Assembly: GCF_000286955.2 (NCBI RefSeq)
Contig: NZ_AJYK02000048.1
Location: 1-53,067, forward strand
Source: Vibrio rumoiensis 1S-45
GTDB taxonomy: Bacteria; Pseudomonadota; Gammaproteobacteria; Enterobacterales; Vibrionaceae
Direction: 5' to 3'
DNA length: 53,067 nucleotides
This document shows positions 20,597 to 30,112 of this stretch, one piece after another. Under the pieces are notes generated by a model. It searched no databases and was not told the origin of the DNA. It saw nothing but the letters and a program-made list of their open reading frames with translations. Position 1 is the first letter of the stretch, and each line of letters begins with the position of its first letter. The translations under genes and the position numbers were made by a program.

Positions 20597-20866
20597 ATGC
20601 AAGAGCAGCCAAAATTAAAAGATTTACTCGAATTTCCTTGTCAACTGACTTACAAAGTCATGGGTTATGCTAAACCTGAATTACCGGATCTTGTTGTCAG
20701 CGTGATTCAAAAACATGCCCCTGGCGATTACAGCCCAACGGTAAAACCAAGTGGTAAAGGCACATACCATTCGGTATCAATTACGATTACTGCCACCTCA
20801 ATTGAACAAGTAGAAACCTTATACAAAGAATTAGGTGACATTGAAATCGTTCGTATGGTTCTGTAA
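20597..20866 (+). CDS. ybeD: YbeD family protein (DUF493, lipoate regulatory protein homologue)
   Basis: This 89-residue protein matches the YbeD/DUF493 family, an ACT-like ferredoxin fold. It has a [13 protein letters not shown] start segment and ends ...[15 protein letters not shown]. It lies between dacA and lipB, as in E. coli. Its biochemical role is not established. CTCAGGAG lies just upstream of the ATG. Confidence 0.93.
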   Translation: MQEQPKLKDLLEFPCQLTYKVMGYAKPELPDLVVSVIQKHAPGDYSPTVKPSGKGTYHSVSITITATSIEQVETLYKELGDIEIVRMVL

Positions 20867-20987
20867 TCACGTTATCATTTGACCTGAATACGATTTATAA
20901 GGTGATACCCCTACTACGAGCAAGTAGTTAGTCAGCTAAAAGAAGTTTATACTACCCGCCGAACACGCTTAGTGGTAAACATCTCTT

Positions 20988-21023
20988 ATACCAATGCGAG
21001 TTAACAATGGCTGGCATTGGTAT
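20988..21023. repeat. Intergenic inverted repeat (ATACCAATGC arms) upstream of lipB
   Basis: ATACCAATGC (20988-20997) and GCATTGGTAT (21014-21023) form a perfect 10-bp inverted repeat around a 16-base loop. No T run follows. It resembles the short dispersed palindromes of Vibrionaceae intergenic DNA; only one copy of this exact type was noticed here. Confidence 0.6.
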
Positions 21024-21083
21024 TAACTAGCAGTACAGCATTAGCTAGCAATGGATCGGCACTCTCATTTAAGGACGATAGAT

Positions 21084-21776
21084 ATGCACAGCGAATCACT
21101 TCAAACATCTGACTTGGCTTTATCACCCGCAAGCCCTGAACAGGTAGTGATACGACAACTTGGTCGCCAAGATTACTCCCCAGTTTGGCAAGCCATGCAT
21201 ACCTTCACAGATGAGCGTAATGATCAAAGTATTGATGAAGTTTGGCTGGTTGAACATAACCCTGTTTTTACCCAAGGACAGGCAGGTAAAACCGAACACC
21301 TTCTCAACACTGGCGATATTCCAGTCATACAAAGTGACCGTGGTGGACAGGTGACTTATCACGGCCCTGGTCAAATTGTCGCTTATTTTATGATAAACCT
21401 ACGTCGTAAAAACATAGGGGTTCGTGAACTCGTCACCCACATTGAAAATATCGTCATTGAAACACTAAAAGAATTTGGTATTACATCAGCCGCAAGAAGC
21501 GATGCACCCGGTGTTTATGTACAACAGCGAAAAATATGTTCTCTCGGGTTACGAATTCGAAAAGGCTGCTCATTCCATGGCTTAGCCTTAAATGTCAATA
21601 TGGACTTAGCACCATTTTTACGTATCAACCCTTGTGGTTATGCCGGGATGGAAATGGTTCAAGTGAAAGACGTTGACGGCCCAGACTCTGTTTCAGCCGT
21701 TGAAACCATTCTTATACAAAAGATTACTCACCAACTTGGCTACCGTCAGGTTGAGATAACAACTGAAAGCCGATAA
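21084..21776 (+). CDS. lipB: Octanoyl-[acyl-carrier-protein]:protein transferase LipB
   Basis: LipB transfers octanoate from ACP to lipoyl domains, the first step of de novo lipoylation. I start at ATG 21084 (AAGGAC seven bases upstream; 230 residues) rather than the in-frame ATG at 21051. The signature [12 protein letters not shown], the catalytic Lys K150 (KICSLG) and Cys C184 (NPCGYAG) are present with the family spacing of 34 residues. lipA follows 70 bases later. Confidence 0.96.
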   Translation: MHSESLQTSDLALSPASPEQVVIRQLGRQDYSPVWQAMHTFTDERNDQSIDEVWLVEHNPVFTQGQAGKTEHLLNTGDIPVIQSDRGGQVTYHGPGQIVAYFMINLRRKNIGVRELVTHIENIVIETLKEFGITSAARSDAPGVYVQQRKICSLGLRIRKGCSFHGLALNVNMDLAPFLRINPCGYAGMEMVQVKDVDGPDSVSAVETILIQKITHQLGYRQVEITTESR

Positions 21777-21846
21777 TTTTTTATCAGCAGGACGCAAGCG
21801 CCTTTACAGGCAACGAAAGCCGACCAGCATTGATAAGTAGGAAGAT

Positions 21847-22812
21847 ATGAGCAAACCAATTCAAATGGAACAAGGTGTTAAGTATCGTGACGCCGATAAA
21901 ATGGCATTGATCCCAACCAAAACTCTACCTGTTGAAAAAGCAGAAGTACTACGCAAACCTGAATGGATGAAGATTAAACTGCCTTCAGACAGCAAGCGTA
22001 TTCAAGAGATCAAAGCTGCGATGCGTAAAAATGACCTGCATTCAGTTTGTGAAGAAGCTTCATGTCCCAACCTTGCCGAATGTTTTAACCACGGTACAGC
22101 CACCTTTATGATCTTAGGTGCTATCTGTACTCGTCGCTGCCCCTTCTGCGATGTTGCTCATGGTCGTCCCAATGCCCCTGAAGCAAATGAACCAGAAAAA
22201 CTAGCGCAAACCATTAAAGACATGAAGTTAAAATATGTCGTTATTACTTCCGTTGACCGTGATGATTTACGTGATGGGGGCGCCGAGCATTTTGCGAACT
22301 GTAATAAAGCCATTCGTGAACAAAACCCACACATTAAAATTGAAACACTAGTACCAGATTTTCGTGGTCGTATGGATGTGGCGCTTGAGCTCATGAAAGA
22401 CAACCCACCGGATGTGTTTAACCACAACCTAGAGACGGCACCACGTTTATATCGTCGTGCTCGTCCTGGTGCGAACTACAAATGGTCTCTTCAACTTCTG
22501 CAAAAGTTCAAAGAACAGCATCCACATATTCCAACCAAATCAGGTTTGATGATGGGGCTTGGTGAAACCAAAGAAGAAATTATTGAAGTATTAAAAGATT
22601 TACGTGCTCATGGTGTAACCATGCTGACATTAGGCCAATATCTCGCGCCAAGCCGCCATCACTTACCAGTAGAGCGTTATGTGCCGCCTTCAGAGTTTGA
22701 TGAACTAAAAGAAATAGCTCTAGAACTTGGCTTTACCCATGCTGCATGTGGCCCGTTTGTTCGTTCTTCCTATCATGCCGATATGCAAGCACAGGGAATT
22801 GAGATTAAATAG
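21847..22812 (+). CDS. lipA: Lipoyl synthase LipA
   Basis: LipA is a radical-SAM enzyme that inserts two sulfurs into protein-bound octanoate. The 321-residue protein has the auxiliary cluster cysteines C68, C73 and C79 and the SAM cluster C94, C98 and C101, the same numbering as E. coli. A late RSSY segment carries the serine ligand of the auxiliary cluster. Confidence 0.98.
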   Translation: MSKPIQMEQGVKYRDADKMALIPTKTLPVEKAEVLRKPEWMKIKLPSDSKRIQEIKAAMRKNDLHSVCEEASCPNLAECFNHGTATFMILGAICTRRCPFCDVAHGRPNAPEANEPEKLAQTIKDMKLKYVVITSVDRDDLRDGGAEHFANCNKAIREQNPHIKIETLVPDFRGRMDVALELMKDNPPDVFNHNLETAPRLYRRARPGANYKWSLQLLQKFKEQHPHIPTKSGLMMGLGETKEEIIEVLKDLRAHGVTMLTLGQYLAPSRHHLPVERYVPPSEFDELKEIALELGFTHAACGPFVRSSYHADMQAQGIEIK

Positions 22813-22852
22813 CTAATAGAAATCTAAGGTACGTCCTAGTCTCTAGAAAAAG

Positions 22853-22886
22853 AAAAGATCGTGATGAGAAATCACGATCTTTTTTG
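22853..22886. terminator. Bidirectional terminator between lipA and proA
   Basis: A 13-bp stem (AAAAGATCGTGAT at 22853-22865, complement at 22871-22883) with a 5-base loop is flanked by a T run on the plus strand and by A-rich sequence that gives a T run on the minus strand. It serves both convergent genes. Confidence 0.92.
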
Positions 22887-22957
22887 ATTTTTTGCCTCAG
22901 CGCTCTGGTGTATTGCTACCCGTTACTCGAAAGACATTCGAGTAACCAGTCTCGGCT

Positions 22958-24208
22958 TTATTTACGAATTAAATAATCCGCTTTACCGACCCATTTATAG
23001 CTTGTGAGCTCTTCTAAGCCCATAGGGCCGCGTGCATGTAGCTTCTGAGTAGAGACTGCCACTTCTGCACCTAAACCAAATTGAGCGCCATCTGTGAAGC
23101 GTGTCGATGCATTCACATAAACCGCTGCCGAGCCTGCTGAGTTAATGAATCGTTCTGCATTGCGAATGGATTCCGTCATAATGGCATCGGAATGACTGGC
23201 ATTATGTACTTGCATGTGTTCGATAGCTTCAGCAATATCACTGACCACTTTAACGCCAAGTGTGTAGCTTAACCATTCAATATCAAAGTCACCCTCTTTT
23301 ACGTCACACAAATTATCGGTATTCGTAAACAAAGCCTTTGCTTTAGGCTCTACAACAAATGTAACTTTTTCACCTATTTTATCGGCAAGCATAGGCAAAA
23401 GCTGTGAAGCCACTTTTTCATGAACCAATAATGTATCAAGTGAGTTACATGCCGAAGGACGTTGCACTTTTGAGTTTTCAATCACATCAACAGATTTTGC
23501 AAGGTCGGCTGTTTCATCAACAAAGATATGGCTGATACCAAAGCCACCAATAATCACAGGGATTGTACTATTCTCTTTACACATTCTGTGCAGTCCCGCC
23601 CCACCGCGTGGAATGATCATGTCGACATAATCATCCAATTTAAGCAGTTGTGAAACTAACTCACGATCAGGTTTTTCAATGTACTGGACTGAAGCCGCAG
23701 GAAGCCCTGCTTTCTCTAACGCCACTTGAATAACCTTAACCAATTCCATATTAGAAAAGAACGTTTCTTTACCGCCACGCAAAATGCTGGCATTGCCAGT
23801 TTTTAGGCACAGAGCCGCAATATCAATAGTGACGTTTGGACGAGCTTCATAAATCACCCCGACAACCCCTAAAGGCACACGGCGGCGAGAAAGAGACATA
23901 CCATTTTCAAGCACTTTACTGTCAATTTCACTGCCGACAGGATCATTTAAACTGATCACATTACGCACATCAGATGCAATGCCAGCCAAGCGTGATTTAT
24001 TAAGCAGTAAACGATCTAATAATGCATCCGTTAAGCCAGCTTGACGCCCGAGTTCGATATCTTGAGCATTCGCAGCCAAAATGGTTTCTGCATTGGCTTC
24101 TAATTCATCGGCAATAATGCTGAGCGCTTGATTCTTCTGCGCTGTTGAAGCGGTTGCTAATTGAAATGCTGCTTTTTTTGCAGCTTGTCCCATCAGTTGT
24201 AAATCCAA
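22958..24208 (-). CDS. proA: Gamma-glutamyl phosphate reductase
   Basis: ProA reduces gamma-glutamyl phosphate to glutamate semialdehyde, the second step of proline synthesis. The 416-residue protein belongs to the aldehyde-dehydrogenase superfamily; the nucleophile cysteine lies in [10 protein letters not shown]. The start appears to be TTG (reading MDLQLMG), chosen by similarity to other Vibrio ProA N-termini and an upstream AAGGA; ATG 24193 is the alternative. proB is upstream, 78 bases away. Confidence 0.96.
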   Translation of the reverse strand: MDLQLMGQAAKKAAFQLATASTAQKNQALSIIADELEANAETILAANAQDIELGRQAGLTDALLDRLLLNKSRLAGIASDVRNVISLNDPVGSEIDSKVLENGMSLSRRRVPLGVVGVIYEARPNVTIDIAALCLKTGNASILRGGKETFFSNMELVKVIQVALEKAGLPAASVQYIEKPDRELVSQLLKLDDYVDMIIPRGGAGLHRMCKENSTIPVIIGGFGISHIFVDETADLAKSVDVIENSKVQRPSACNSLDTLLVHEKVASQLLPMLADKIGEKVTFVVEPKAKALFTNTDNLCDVKEGDFDIEWLSYTLGVKVVSDIAEAIEHMQVHNASHSDAIMTESIRNAERFINSAGSAAVYVNASTRFTDGAQFGLGAEVAVSTQKLHARGPMGLEELTSYKWVGKADYLIRK

Positions 24209-24245
24209 AATCCCATCCTTTCTTTCAATTTTTAATGCTTAGACC

Positions 24246-24288
24246 AATACCAGTAGTTTCACTTCATATCAATGCACGTACTGGTATT
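24246..24288. repeat. Inverted repeat between proB and proA
   Basis: AATACCAGTA (24246-24255) and TACTGGTATT (24279-24288) are perfect 10-bp arms around a 23-base loop; the right arm touches the proB stop codon. No T run follows. It may affect message stability between the two genes, or be a dispersed palindrome. Confidence 0.5.
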
Positions 24289-25456
24289 ATTCTTGGATGA
24301 TGACTAAATCGTCACGATGAATAATTGTCGAGCCATATTCATACCCAAGTGTCGCTTCAATTTCTTTACTGTGTTTACCAATCACTTGTGCCAATTCAGC
24401 ATCAGAATAACTCACGATTCCTTTCGCTAGTAACTGGCCTTGTAAGTTTCGAATCCTCACCACATCACCACGAGAAAAAGAACCTTTAATGGCACTGATC
24501 CCTTTAGCAAGCAAACTGCTTCCTCGCTCTATCACCGCTTTTGAAGCCCCATCATCGATGATTAAATCGCCGACAGAAGCTGGGCCTGCAAGAATCCAGC
24601 GCTTACGATTTTCAAGAGACTCTTCTAAAGGTAAGAACCGAGTGCCTTGAGGCTTATCACTTAAAGTATCTACAATGACATTTGGACTACTGCCCGCGGC
24701 AATAACGACTTCTATGCCCGTTCTTCTTGCGATATCTGCTGCTTGTAGTTTTGTTGCCATGCCGCCAGTACCTAATGTGGTTCCACTGCCACCAGCAATT
24801 TGACGTAACGTCTCATCGATCGTTTTAACTTCTCGTATCAGTTCAGCATTAGGATCTTTACGAGGATCGGCGGTAAATAACCCTGATTGATCCGTAAGCA
24901 ATAATAATTTATCCGCGCCACATAGAATTCCAACCAATGCTGACAAATTGTCATTATCGCCAACCTTAATTTCAGTGGTCGCAACCGCATCATTTTCATT
25001 CACAACCGGCACAATACCATGCTCAATCAGCGCATTAATCGTGTCTCGGGCATTTAAGAAACGCTCACGATCTTTTAAATCGGCTCGCGTTAATAGCATT
25101 TGACCGATCTTAATCCCGTATAAATCAAATAATGATTCCCAAACTTGAATTAAGCGACTTTGACCAACTGCCGCTAGAAGTTGCTTACTTGCCATTGAAT
25201 TGGGCAATGCGGGGTAACCAAGATGTTCACGACCTGCCGCAATCGCGCCAGAAGACACGATCACAATGTGGTGTCCTTGCTCTTTCAATTCAGCGCATTG
25301 GCGAACTAGATCGACCATTCGAGCTTTATTGATTTCTAAAGTACCACCAGTTAATACACTGGTACCCAACTTAACAACGATAGTTTGAGGCTCAAACGAT
25401 GTCGCAGCACGGCTAGAAGAGCTTTGATTTTGAGCTAAAGGGGCTTGAGATGACAT
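24287..25456 (-). CDS. proB: Glutamate 5-kinase
   Basis: ProB phosphorylates glutamate and is the proline-inhibited first step of the pathway. The 389-residue protein has an amino-acid-kinase domain ([12 protein letters not shown] near 27-38; [13 protein letters not shown]) and a C-terminal PUA domain (about 295-375). In E. coli phoE lies upstream between crl and proB; here there is only a crl terminator and about 180 bases. Confidence 0.96.
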   Translation of the reverse strand: MSSQAPLAQNQSSSSRAATSFEPQTIVVKLGTSVLTGGTLEINKARMVDLVRQCAELKEQGHHIVIVSSGAIAAGREHLGYPALPNSMASKQLLAAVGQSRLIQVWESLFDLYGIKIGQMLLTRADLKDRERFLNARDTINALIEHGIVPVVNENDAVATTEIKVGDNDNLSALVGILCGADKLLLLTDQSGLFTADPRKDPNAELIREVKTIDETLRQIAGGSGTTLGTGGMATKLQAADIARRTGIEVVIAAGSSPNVIVDTLSDKPQGTRFLPLEESLENRKRWILAGPASVGDLIIDDGASKAVIERGSSLLAKGISAIKGSFSRGDVVRIRNLQGQLLAKGIVSYSDAELAQVIGKHSKEIEATLGYEYGSTIIHRDDLVIIQE

Positions 25457-25597
25457 GTGTTTCCTGTCAAAAAAATAAACGGTTAGTAAAGGCTAATATG
25501 AATAACGAACTTCAGGTTTGAATAGGAGCGATAGTCAGAGGCTCTCGAATCCAAAGTTGAATTTAACTATTGTTGTATCAATACATAAGGCATTTCA

Positions 25598-25646
25598 CAA
25601 GTAAAAAAAGGGAGTATTCGTGAATACGCCCCTTTCTTTTTACTTG
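25598..25646 (-). terminator. Terminator of crl
   Basis: A long A/T-rich stem (arms 25598-25619 and 25622-25646, a few mismatches) contains AGGG/CCCCTTT pairs and T runs on the minus strand. It lies between the crl stop and proB. Confidence 0.85.
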
Positions 25647-25695
25647 CGATGTTTTATTGCGGTAAATGACGCAAATTTCGTCTATAGATACGACT

Positions 25696-26082
25696 TTAAA
25701 CCGTACCAACTGAGTTTTTATGCAAGCTAACGCTATAACTATAATTACCAGAAAGAACATTGACTAATTTTTGATGGAATTCTTCCAGTGTTCTTTCCAC
25801 TTCCGCTTTAGCCTTGGCAGACATGGTAACGTCTAACCAGTCACCTTTTTCATCATATTGACCTAAGGTGTAATTGGCAATGAAGTTATCTTCAACTTTT
25901 TCGAGTTGCAGCCACCAGCCCCAGAACTCACGTAATTCTGGTGACTTTTTATCATCAACACATACAGATAAACAATCAAACCAATATTTCCCCGCTTGGC
26001 ATTCACCTTCACGTAAATAAGGACCAATAGCTTTCAATGATGTCATGAGGCGATAATGGGTTGGTGCAGAAGCATCTGTCAT
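25696..26082 (-). CDS. crl: Sigma factor-binding protein Crl
   Basis: Crl binds sigma-S and promotes its assembly with core RNA polymerase. The protein shows the conserved GPYLREGEC segment, the FDCLSVCV segment and REFWGWW, all typical of Crl. I use the second of two adjacent ATG codons (26082, 128 residues) because it is better spaced from GGAG; 26085 is possible. It lies downstream of frsA, as in E. coli. Confidence 0.92.
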   Translation of the reverse strand: MTDASAPTHYRLMTSLKAIGPYLREGECQAGKYWFDCLSVCVDDKKSPELREFWGWWLQLEKVEDNFIANYTLGQYDEKGDWLDVTMSAKAKAEVERTLEEFHQKLVNVLSGNYSYSVSLHKNSVGTV

Positions 26083-26173
26083 CATGGATCTCCATAAAAT
26101 TATTATAATGTGGAAGTGATTATCTCTTTTAGATTATCACCTCTACTTATACTTAACTATTTGATAACAAATG

Positions 26174-27421
26174 TCACTTGTTTAGCGCATCTTTTAGCCA
26201 ATCGATGGAGGAATTGAGCGCTTGCTCATACCCTTGGTAAATTGATTTAGTCCTCAATTGCATCGCTTTACCGCCAGAACTAAAACTTGCCACACTAAGA
26301 TTGTCTTGCTTAGAACCAACTGGATCGCCTTCTAAACCAATGGCCAGTATAGGCACCGTCGTTTTTCGGCTAGACAATAAACCTTGCGACTTTAAGGACC
26401 AAGCCTTCATTTGTTTTGCAAAACTTTGAATATCAACCGACTTTTTTCCAACACGAGAAGCAAGTGTATCAAGATACATCTTAGGCATTTGTTTGAATTT
26501 ATTGTTATCAATTAAAAAGTCATGGATTGGCGCACCTAATGTAACGCAGGCTTTAACCTTACCTTGTTCAATAAAGGCTAATCGCGTCATTACATTGCCA
26601 CCAAAGCGGAAACCTAATAAGCCAACTTTATAATGGTCTACCCAAGGGATATTCGGCAGCTCATTTAAGATAGCTTGATGCAAACAGCTAGAATCTTCCG
26701 TCAATCCCCAGTGAATATTTGCCCCAATACCCGGCATGTCAACGGTCAGCATCCCAATCTCATGCTTTGCGAGATAATCACGAAATAAACGCCACATATC
26801 GGTTTGTAAGCTATCAATACCAGCACTCACGATCACAACGGGTAGCGATCTATCGGTGTGTGGAAGGTGCAAATTCGCCACTATTTTTTTATTTTTATAG
26901 GGGATATTCAACACTTTCGTAATATGAGGACTCGCTTCCATCGCCTCTGAATAAGCTTTGTTTGCCAATAATTGAGCTTGAATAGAAAGACTATCGCCTT
27001 TTAAATGCGGATAACTGGCAACACTGAAGCACAAACTGGCTATGAATAATTCATCAGAAGCTTCTTCACCTTTAAGTAACGTTGCTTTTTTCTGATGTTC
27101 CATCCCTTGTATGGTCCATTCATACGACCAATTTCCAGGGCGATAACCTGCGATTGTATCCAACCAATTAGGGTTATTCGGCTTATTCGACGAGCTGGCA
27201 ATACGAGCTAAGACTGATTCAATTTCAATAGGATCAAGGCCTTGCCAAATCCACTGAACACGACGCAATGCACGATACCAAGCGGAAGGTCTTTGTACTT
27301 GGTTTGTCTCTAACTGCTCTTGGCTATTTGCCAAATAAGTAACCACACTCGATGTTTCTTGGGCATGATGATGTGTTTTAAATAAGGATTCAGATAAATT
27401 GTTACTACTAGGTTCCAACAT
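26174..27421 (-). CDS. frsA: Esterase FrsA (alpha/beta-hydrolase)
   Basis: This 415-residue protein matches FrsA/YafA, an alpha/beta-hydrolase known to bind unphosphorylated EIIA-Glc and influence fermentation versus respiration. The nucleophile-elbow region reads GLLGFRFGGNV, with the unusual GFRFG in place of GxSxG, as in the family. It is next to crl, which supports the name. Its true substrate is not settled. Confidence 0.9.
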   Translation of the reverse strand: MLEPSSNNLSESLFKTHHHAQETSSVVTYLANSQEQLETNQVQRPSAWYRALRRVQWIWQGLDPIEIESVLARIASSSNKPNNPNWLDTIAGYRPGNWSYEWTIQGMEHQKKATLLKGEEASDELFIASLCFSVASYPHLKGDSLSIQAQLLANKAYSEAMEASPHITKVLNIPYKNKKIVANLHLPHTDRSLPVVIVSAGIDSLQTDMWRLFRDYLAKHEIGMLTVDMPGIGANIHWGLTEDSSCLHQAILNELPNIPWVDHYKVGLLGFRFGGNVMTRLAFIEQGKVKACVTLGAPIHDFLIDNNKFKQMPKMYLDTLASRVGKKSVDIQSFAKQMKAWSLKSQGLLSSRKTTVPILAIGLEGDPVGSKQDNLSVASFSSGGKAMQLRTKSIYQGYEQALNSSIDWLKDALNK

Positions 27422-27486
27422 ATTGCTCTATCAACCCCACAAAATATTTAACCAACATTAATGATAAACACAGATCCAATACGAAT

Positions 27487-27765
27487 TTAATTCGCTAAAA
27501 GATGTTGCCATTGAGTTTGTCGTTGTAAATATACCACCGCATAACTGCAAATTGGCTTCACTTTCTTACCAGAGGCTTCCATATCCTTTAATACGGTTTC
27601 CATCAAAACCTTACCACAGCCTTGACCTCTCAACTCATCCGGTACAAAAGTATGCGTAATCGCTAAAACTTCACCTTGTGCGGAATAATCCAAATGAGCC
27701 CATTGGTTTGGTGCGACTTCGACTTGATAGCGACCTTGATCTTCATCATGTTTGAAATTTGTCAT
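27487..27765 (-). CDS. Small GNAT-family N-acetyltransferase (YidJ/YjdJ-like)
   Basis: This 92-residue single-domain protein contains the acetyl-CoA-binding signature PDELRGQGCGKVLME (about 42-56) and a final segment with CSYAVVYLQR. Such short GNAT proteins are widespread and mostly uncharacterised; the substrate cannot be inferred. It lies between gpt and frsA, an insertion relative to the E. coli order. Confidence 0.8.
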   Translation of the reverse strand: MTNFKHDEDQGRYQVEVAPNQWAHLDYSAQGEVLAITHTFVPDELRGQGCGKVLMETVLKDMEASGKKVKPICSYAVVYLQRQTQWQHLLAN

Positions 27766-27880
27766 TGCTTTCCCCTTTCATAGCTTCACTTTCTCGGTCT
27801 GACGACCATACCGATACCATACTCGGTTTCTGTTTTGAAACAAGGTCATCATTCATCACAAATGAAGTGCTCGCAATAAT

Positions 27881-27910
27881 AAAAAAGCCTCATACAATGA
27901 AGCATGAGGC
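27881..27910 (-). terminator. Terminator of the purine-permease/gpt operon
   Basis: GCCTCAT (27887-27893) pairs with ATGAGGC (27904-27910). On the minus strand it is followed by a T6 run, directly after gpt. Confidence 0.9.
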
Positions 27911-27939
27911 CTTTACTAGCGTAAGCTTATGGCTAGATA

Positions 27940-28404
27940 TTATTTTTGTTTACGATTAACTGGCTCTTCAAATTGCAGAGTCATATCCCAAGGCTGTTCA
28001 ATCCAGGTATCTTGTGCGATATCGACAATGTAATCATCCACTAAATCTTGGCCTGCTGGTTTAGCACAAACACAAATCAGCTTTGCTTTAGGATATAGGT
28101 TACGAATATGACGCGCTGTATCACCACTATCAACTAAGTCATCAACGATAAGGAAACCTTCTCCATCACCTTCAATCGTCTTCAATACTTTCATTTCACG
28201 TTGATGATCATGATCATAACTTGAAATACAAATCGTATCGACATAACGAATGCCTAGCTCACGAGCAAGGATCGCAGCAGGGACTAAACCACCACGGCTG
28301 ACACCAACAATACCTTTCCATTGTTCCGCTGGCATCTGTTTTGCCGCAAGTTGGCGACAATACATTTGCATATTATCCCAAGTGATAATGAATTTCTGAC
28401 TCAT
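27940..28404 (-). CDS. gpt: Xanthine-guanine phosphoribosyltransferase
   Basis: Gpt salvages guanine, xanthine and hypoxanthine to nucleotides using PRPP. From ATG 28404 it is 154 residues (E. coli 152), with AGGAT upstream; a longer frame to 28461 overlaps the permease and is rejected. The PRPP-binding motif [15 protein letters not shown] is present. It follows the purine permease by 49 bases and should share its message. Confidence 0.95.
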   Translation of the reverse strand: MSQKFIITWDNMQMYCRQLAAKQMPAEQWKGIVGVSRGGLVPAAILARELGIRYVDTICISSYDHDHQREMKVLKTIEGDGEGFLIVDDLVDSGDTARHIRNLYPKAKLICVCAKPAGQDLVDDYIVDIAQDTWIEQPWDMTLQFEEPVNRKQK

Positions 28405-28453
28405 AATATATCCTGCTTTTCTGATTTGTTGCTGACGCTTTTGCACATTGCAA

Positions 28454-29749
28454 TTAAGCACCAGTAAGAATAAATTTCAATAAGAACACAAGCGCCAGAA
28501 CCCAAACGCCAATATGAACTTCACGCGCTTTACCACTAAATAGTTTAATGGCCGCATAAGTAACAAAGCCCATTGCGATACCTTCTGCTATCGAGAAGGT
28601 TAAAGGCATAAGTAGGCACACAACTGCAACAGGCGCGGCTTCACTTAAATCATCCCATTCAATATTAACAAGACCTGACAACATTAAGATCGCAACGTAA
28701 AACAATGCGCCCGTTGTTGCATACGCAGGGACCATACCGGCCAATGGAGAGAAGAATAAGGCAAGTAAGAATAAAATACCGACAACAACAGCAGTTAAAC
28801 CTGTACGTCCACCAACAGCAACCCCTGCCGTACTTTCAACGTAAGAGGTAGTATTTGAAGTCCCCAATAAGGCACCAATCGACGTTGCGGTTGAATCGGC
28901 TAATAGCGCTTTATTTAAACGAGGAATTTTACCATCTTTACCGATAAATCCTGCTTTATTAGCCACGCCAACCAAGGTGCCAGCGGTATCAAATAAATCG
29001 ACGAATAAGAAAGCAAAAACAACCGAGATCATGCCTACATCAAAAACTGCGGAGAAATCCAACTGCATAAAGGTCGGAGCAATACTTGGTGGTAATGACA
29101 CTATTCCGTGATATTCCACATTACCGGCAATAACACCAATTGCAGTAATCACTAAGATAGCAATCATCACTGCTGCTTTAAAACCACGATGTACTAAAAC
29201 AATAGTGAGTACAAAACCTAATGCGCCTAATACGGCAGGTAGAGACGTTAGATCACCTACCCCAACTAAAGTCGCTGGGTTTCCAACAACAATACCTGCA
29301 TTTTTTAAAGCGATAAGTGCTAAGAAAAGACCAATACCAGCCGAGATCCCTAAACGTAATGAGATAGGAATAGCATTAATGATAAGTTCACGGATTTTAA
29401 AAAGGCTCAAAATAATAAAGAGTACACCGGAACAAAATACAGCAGCTAAGGCAACTTGCCATGTATGGCCCATGCCTAAAACCACAGTGTAGGTAAAGAA
29501 AGCATTCAATCCCATACCCGGAGCTTGGGCAATTGGATAATTAGCGTATAGCCCCATAATGAAACAACCAATCGCAGCTGCAACACACGTAGCGACAAAT
29601 ACTGAACCGTGATCCATTCCTGCCGTTGCTAAAATAGCTGGATTGACAAAAATAATATAAGCCATCGTTAAAAACGTCGTAACACCAGCCAATACTTCGG
29701 TTTTTACGTTGGTGCCATGTTCTGATAACTTAAAGAACTTTTCTAACAT
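28454..29749 (-). CDS. Purine (adenine/guanine/hypoxanthine) permease, AzgA branch of NCS2
   Basis: This 431-residue inner-membrane transporter has about 12-13 hydrophobic segments. Family landmarks are [13 protein letters not shown] near the N-terminus, [10 protein letters not shown], and the late [15 protein letters not shown]. These mark the AzgA-like proton/purine symporters (AdeP, GhxP). The exact base specificity cannot be read from sequence. Co-transcription with gpt suggests guanine, hypoxanthine or xanthine. A PurR-like operator lies upstream. Confidence 0.88.
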   Translation of the reverse strand: MLEKFFKLSEHGTNVKTEVLAGVTTFLTMAYIIFVNPAILATAGMDHGSVFVATCVAAAIGCFIMGLYANYPIAQAPGMGLNAFFTYTVVLGMGHTWQVALAAVFCSGVLFIILSLFKIRELIINAIPISLRLGISAGIGLFLALIALKNAGIVVGNPATLVGVGDLTSLPAVLGALGFVLTIVLVHRGFKAAVMIAILVITAIGVIAGNVEYHGIVSLPPSIAPTFMQLDFSAVFDVGMISVVFAFLFVDLFDTAGTLVGVANKAGFIGKDGKIPRLNKALLADSTATSIGALLGTSNTTSYVESTAGVAVGGRTGLTAVVVGILFLLALFFSPLAGMVPAYATTGALFYVAILMLSGLVNIEWDDLSEAAPVAVVCLLMPLTFSIAEGIAMGFVTYAAIKLFSGKAREVHIGVWVLALVFLLKFILTGA

Positions 29750-29792
29750 AATGCTATCCCTAAAATGTGCGTCGCATTAACTTTAAACGATT

Positions 29793-29808
29793 GCGCAATC
29801 GTTTGAGT
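29793..29808. promoter_or_regulatory. PurR operator of the purine permease-gpt operon
   Basis: GCGCAATCGTTTGAGT matches the PurR consensus ACGCAAACGTTTGCGT at 13 of 16 positions by eye. It overlaps a perfect 20-bp palindrome at 29785-29804. It lies about 45 bases upstream of the permease start, where a repressor would act. Purine permeases are established PurR targets in E. coli. Confidence 0.65.
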
Positions 29809-29906
29809 AAAAAGACGCGTAGTTTTCCAAATTATGTGAAACAAAGCAAACTGAATCTTACATAAAGACGCTATTTGCGTAAGGTTTCGACGATTTTCTA
29901 TATGAT

Positions 29907-29970
29907 TATATACCCAAGTAACATCAACATGCAGATTTCAGCACTTTCATCTTGAGGTTATTTAGGTATA
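29907..29970. repeat. Full copy of a Vibrionaceae-type intergenic palindrome
   Basis: The left arm (TATACCCAAGTAAC... to CATG, ending at 29931) and the inverted right arm (29948-29970) match at 19 of 23 positions around a loop of about 16 bases. Half-copies of the same motif occur at 60-81, 9616-9630, 40913-40926 and 46977-46999. Confidence 0.7.
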
Positions 29971-30112
29971 TCGATATATATTGTTCAACCTAAAACAAAC
30001 ACATTCTGATTCACATATATACTGTACTTATCACGTTTCAAGTTGCATTATTCTAACCACAAGTAAATATACCCATATTTCCACTGCTAACTATCTTCTA
30101 TAGGAGTCATTT

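Larger units (their letters stand above)
29750..30112. other. 363-base divergent intergenic region between the purine permease and pepD
   Basis: This stretch contains no gene. It holds a PurR-like operator near the permease, a palindromic repeat in the middle, and the GTG start region of pepD with AGGAG at its right end. Confidence 0.7.
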
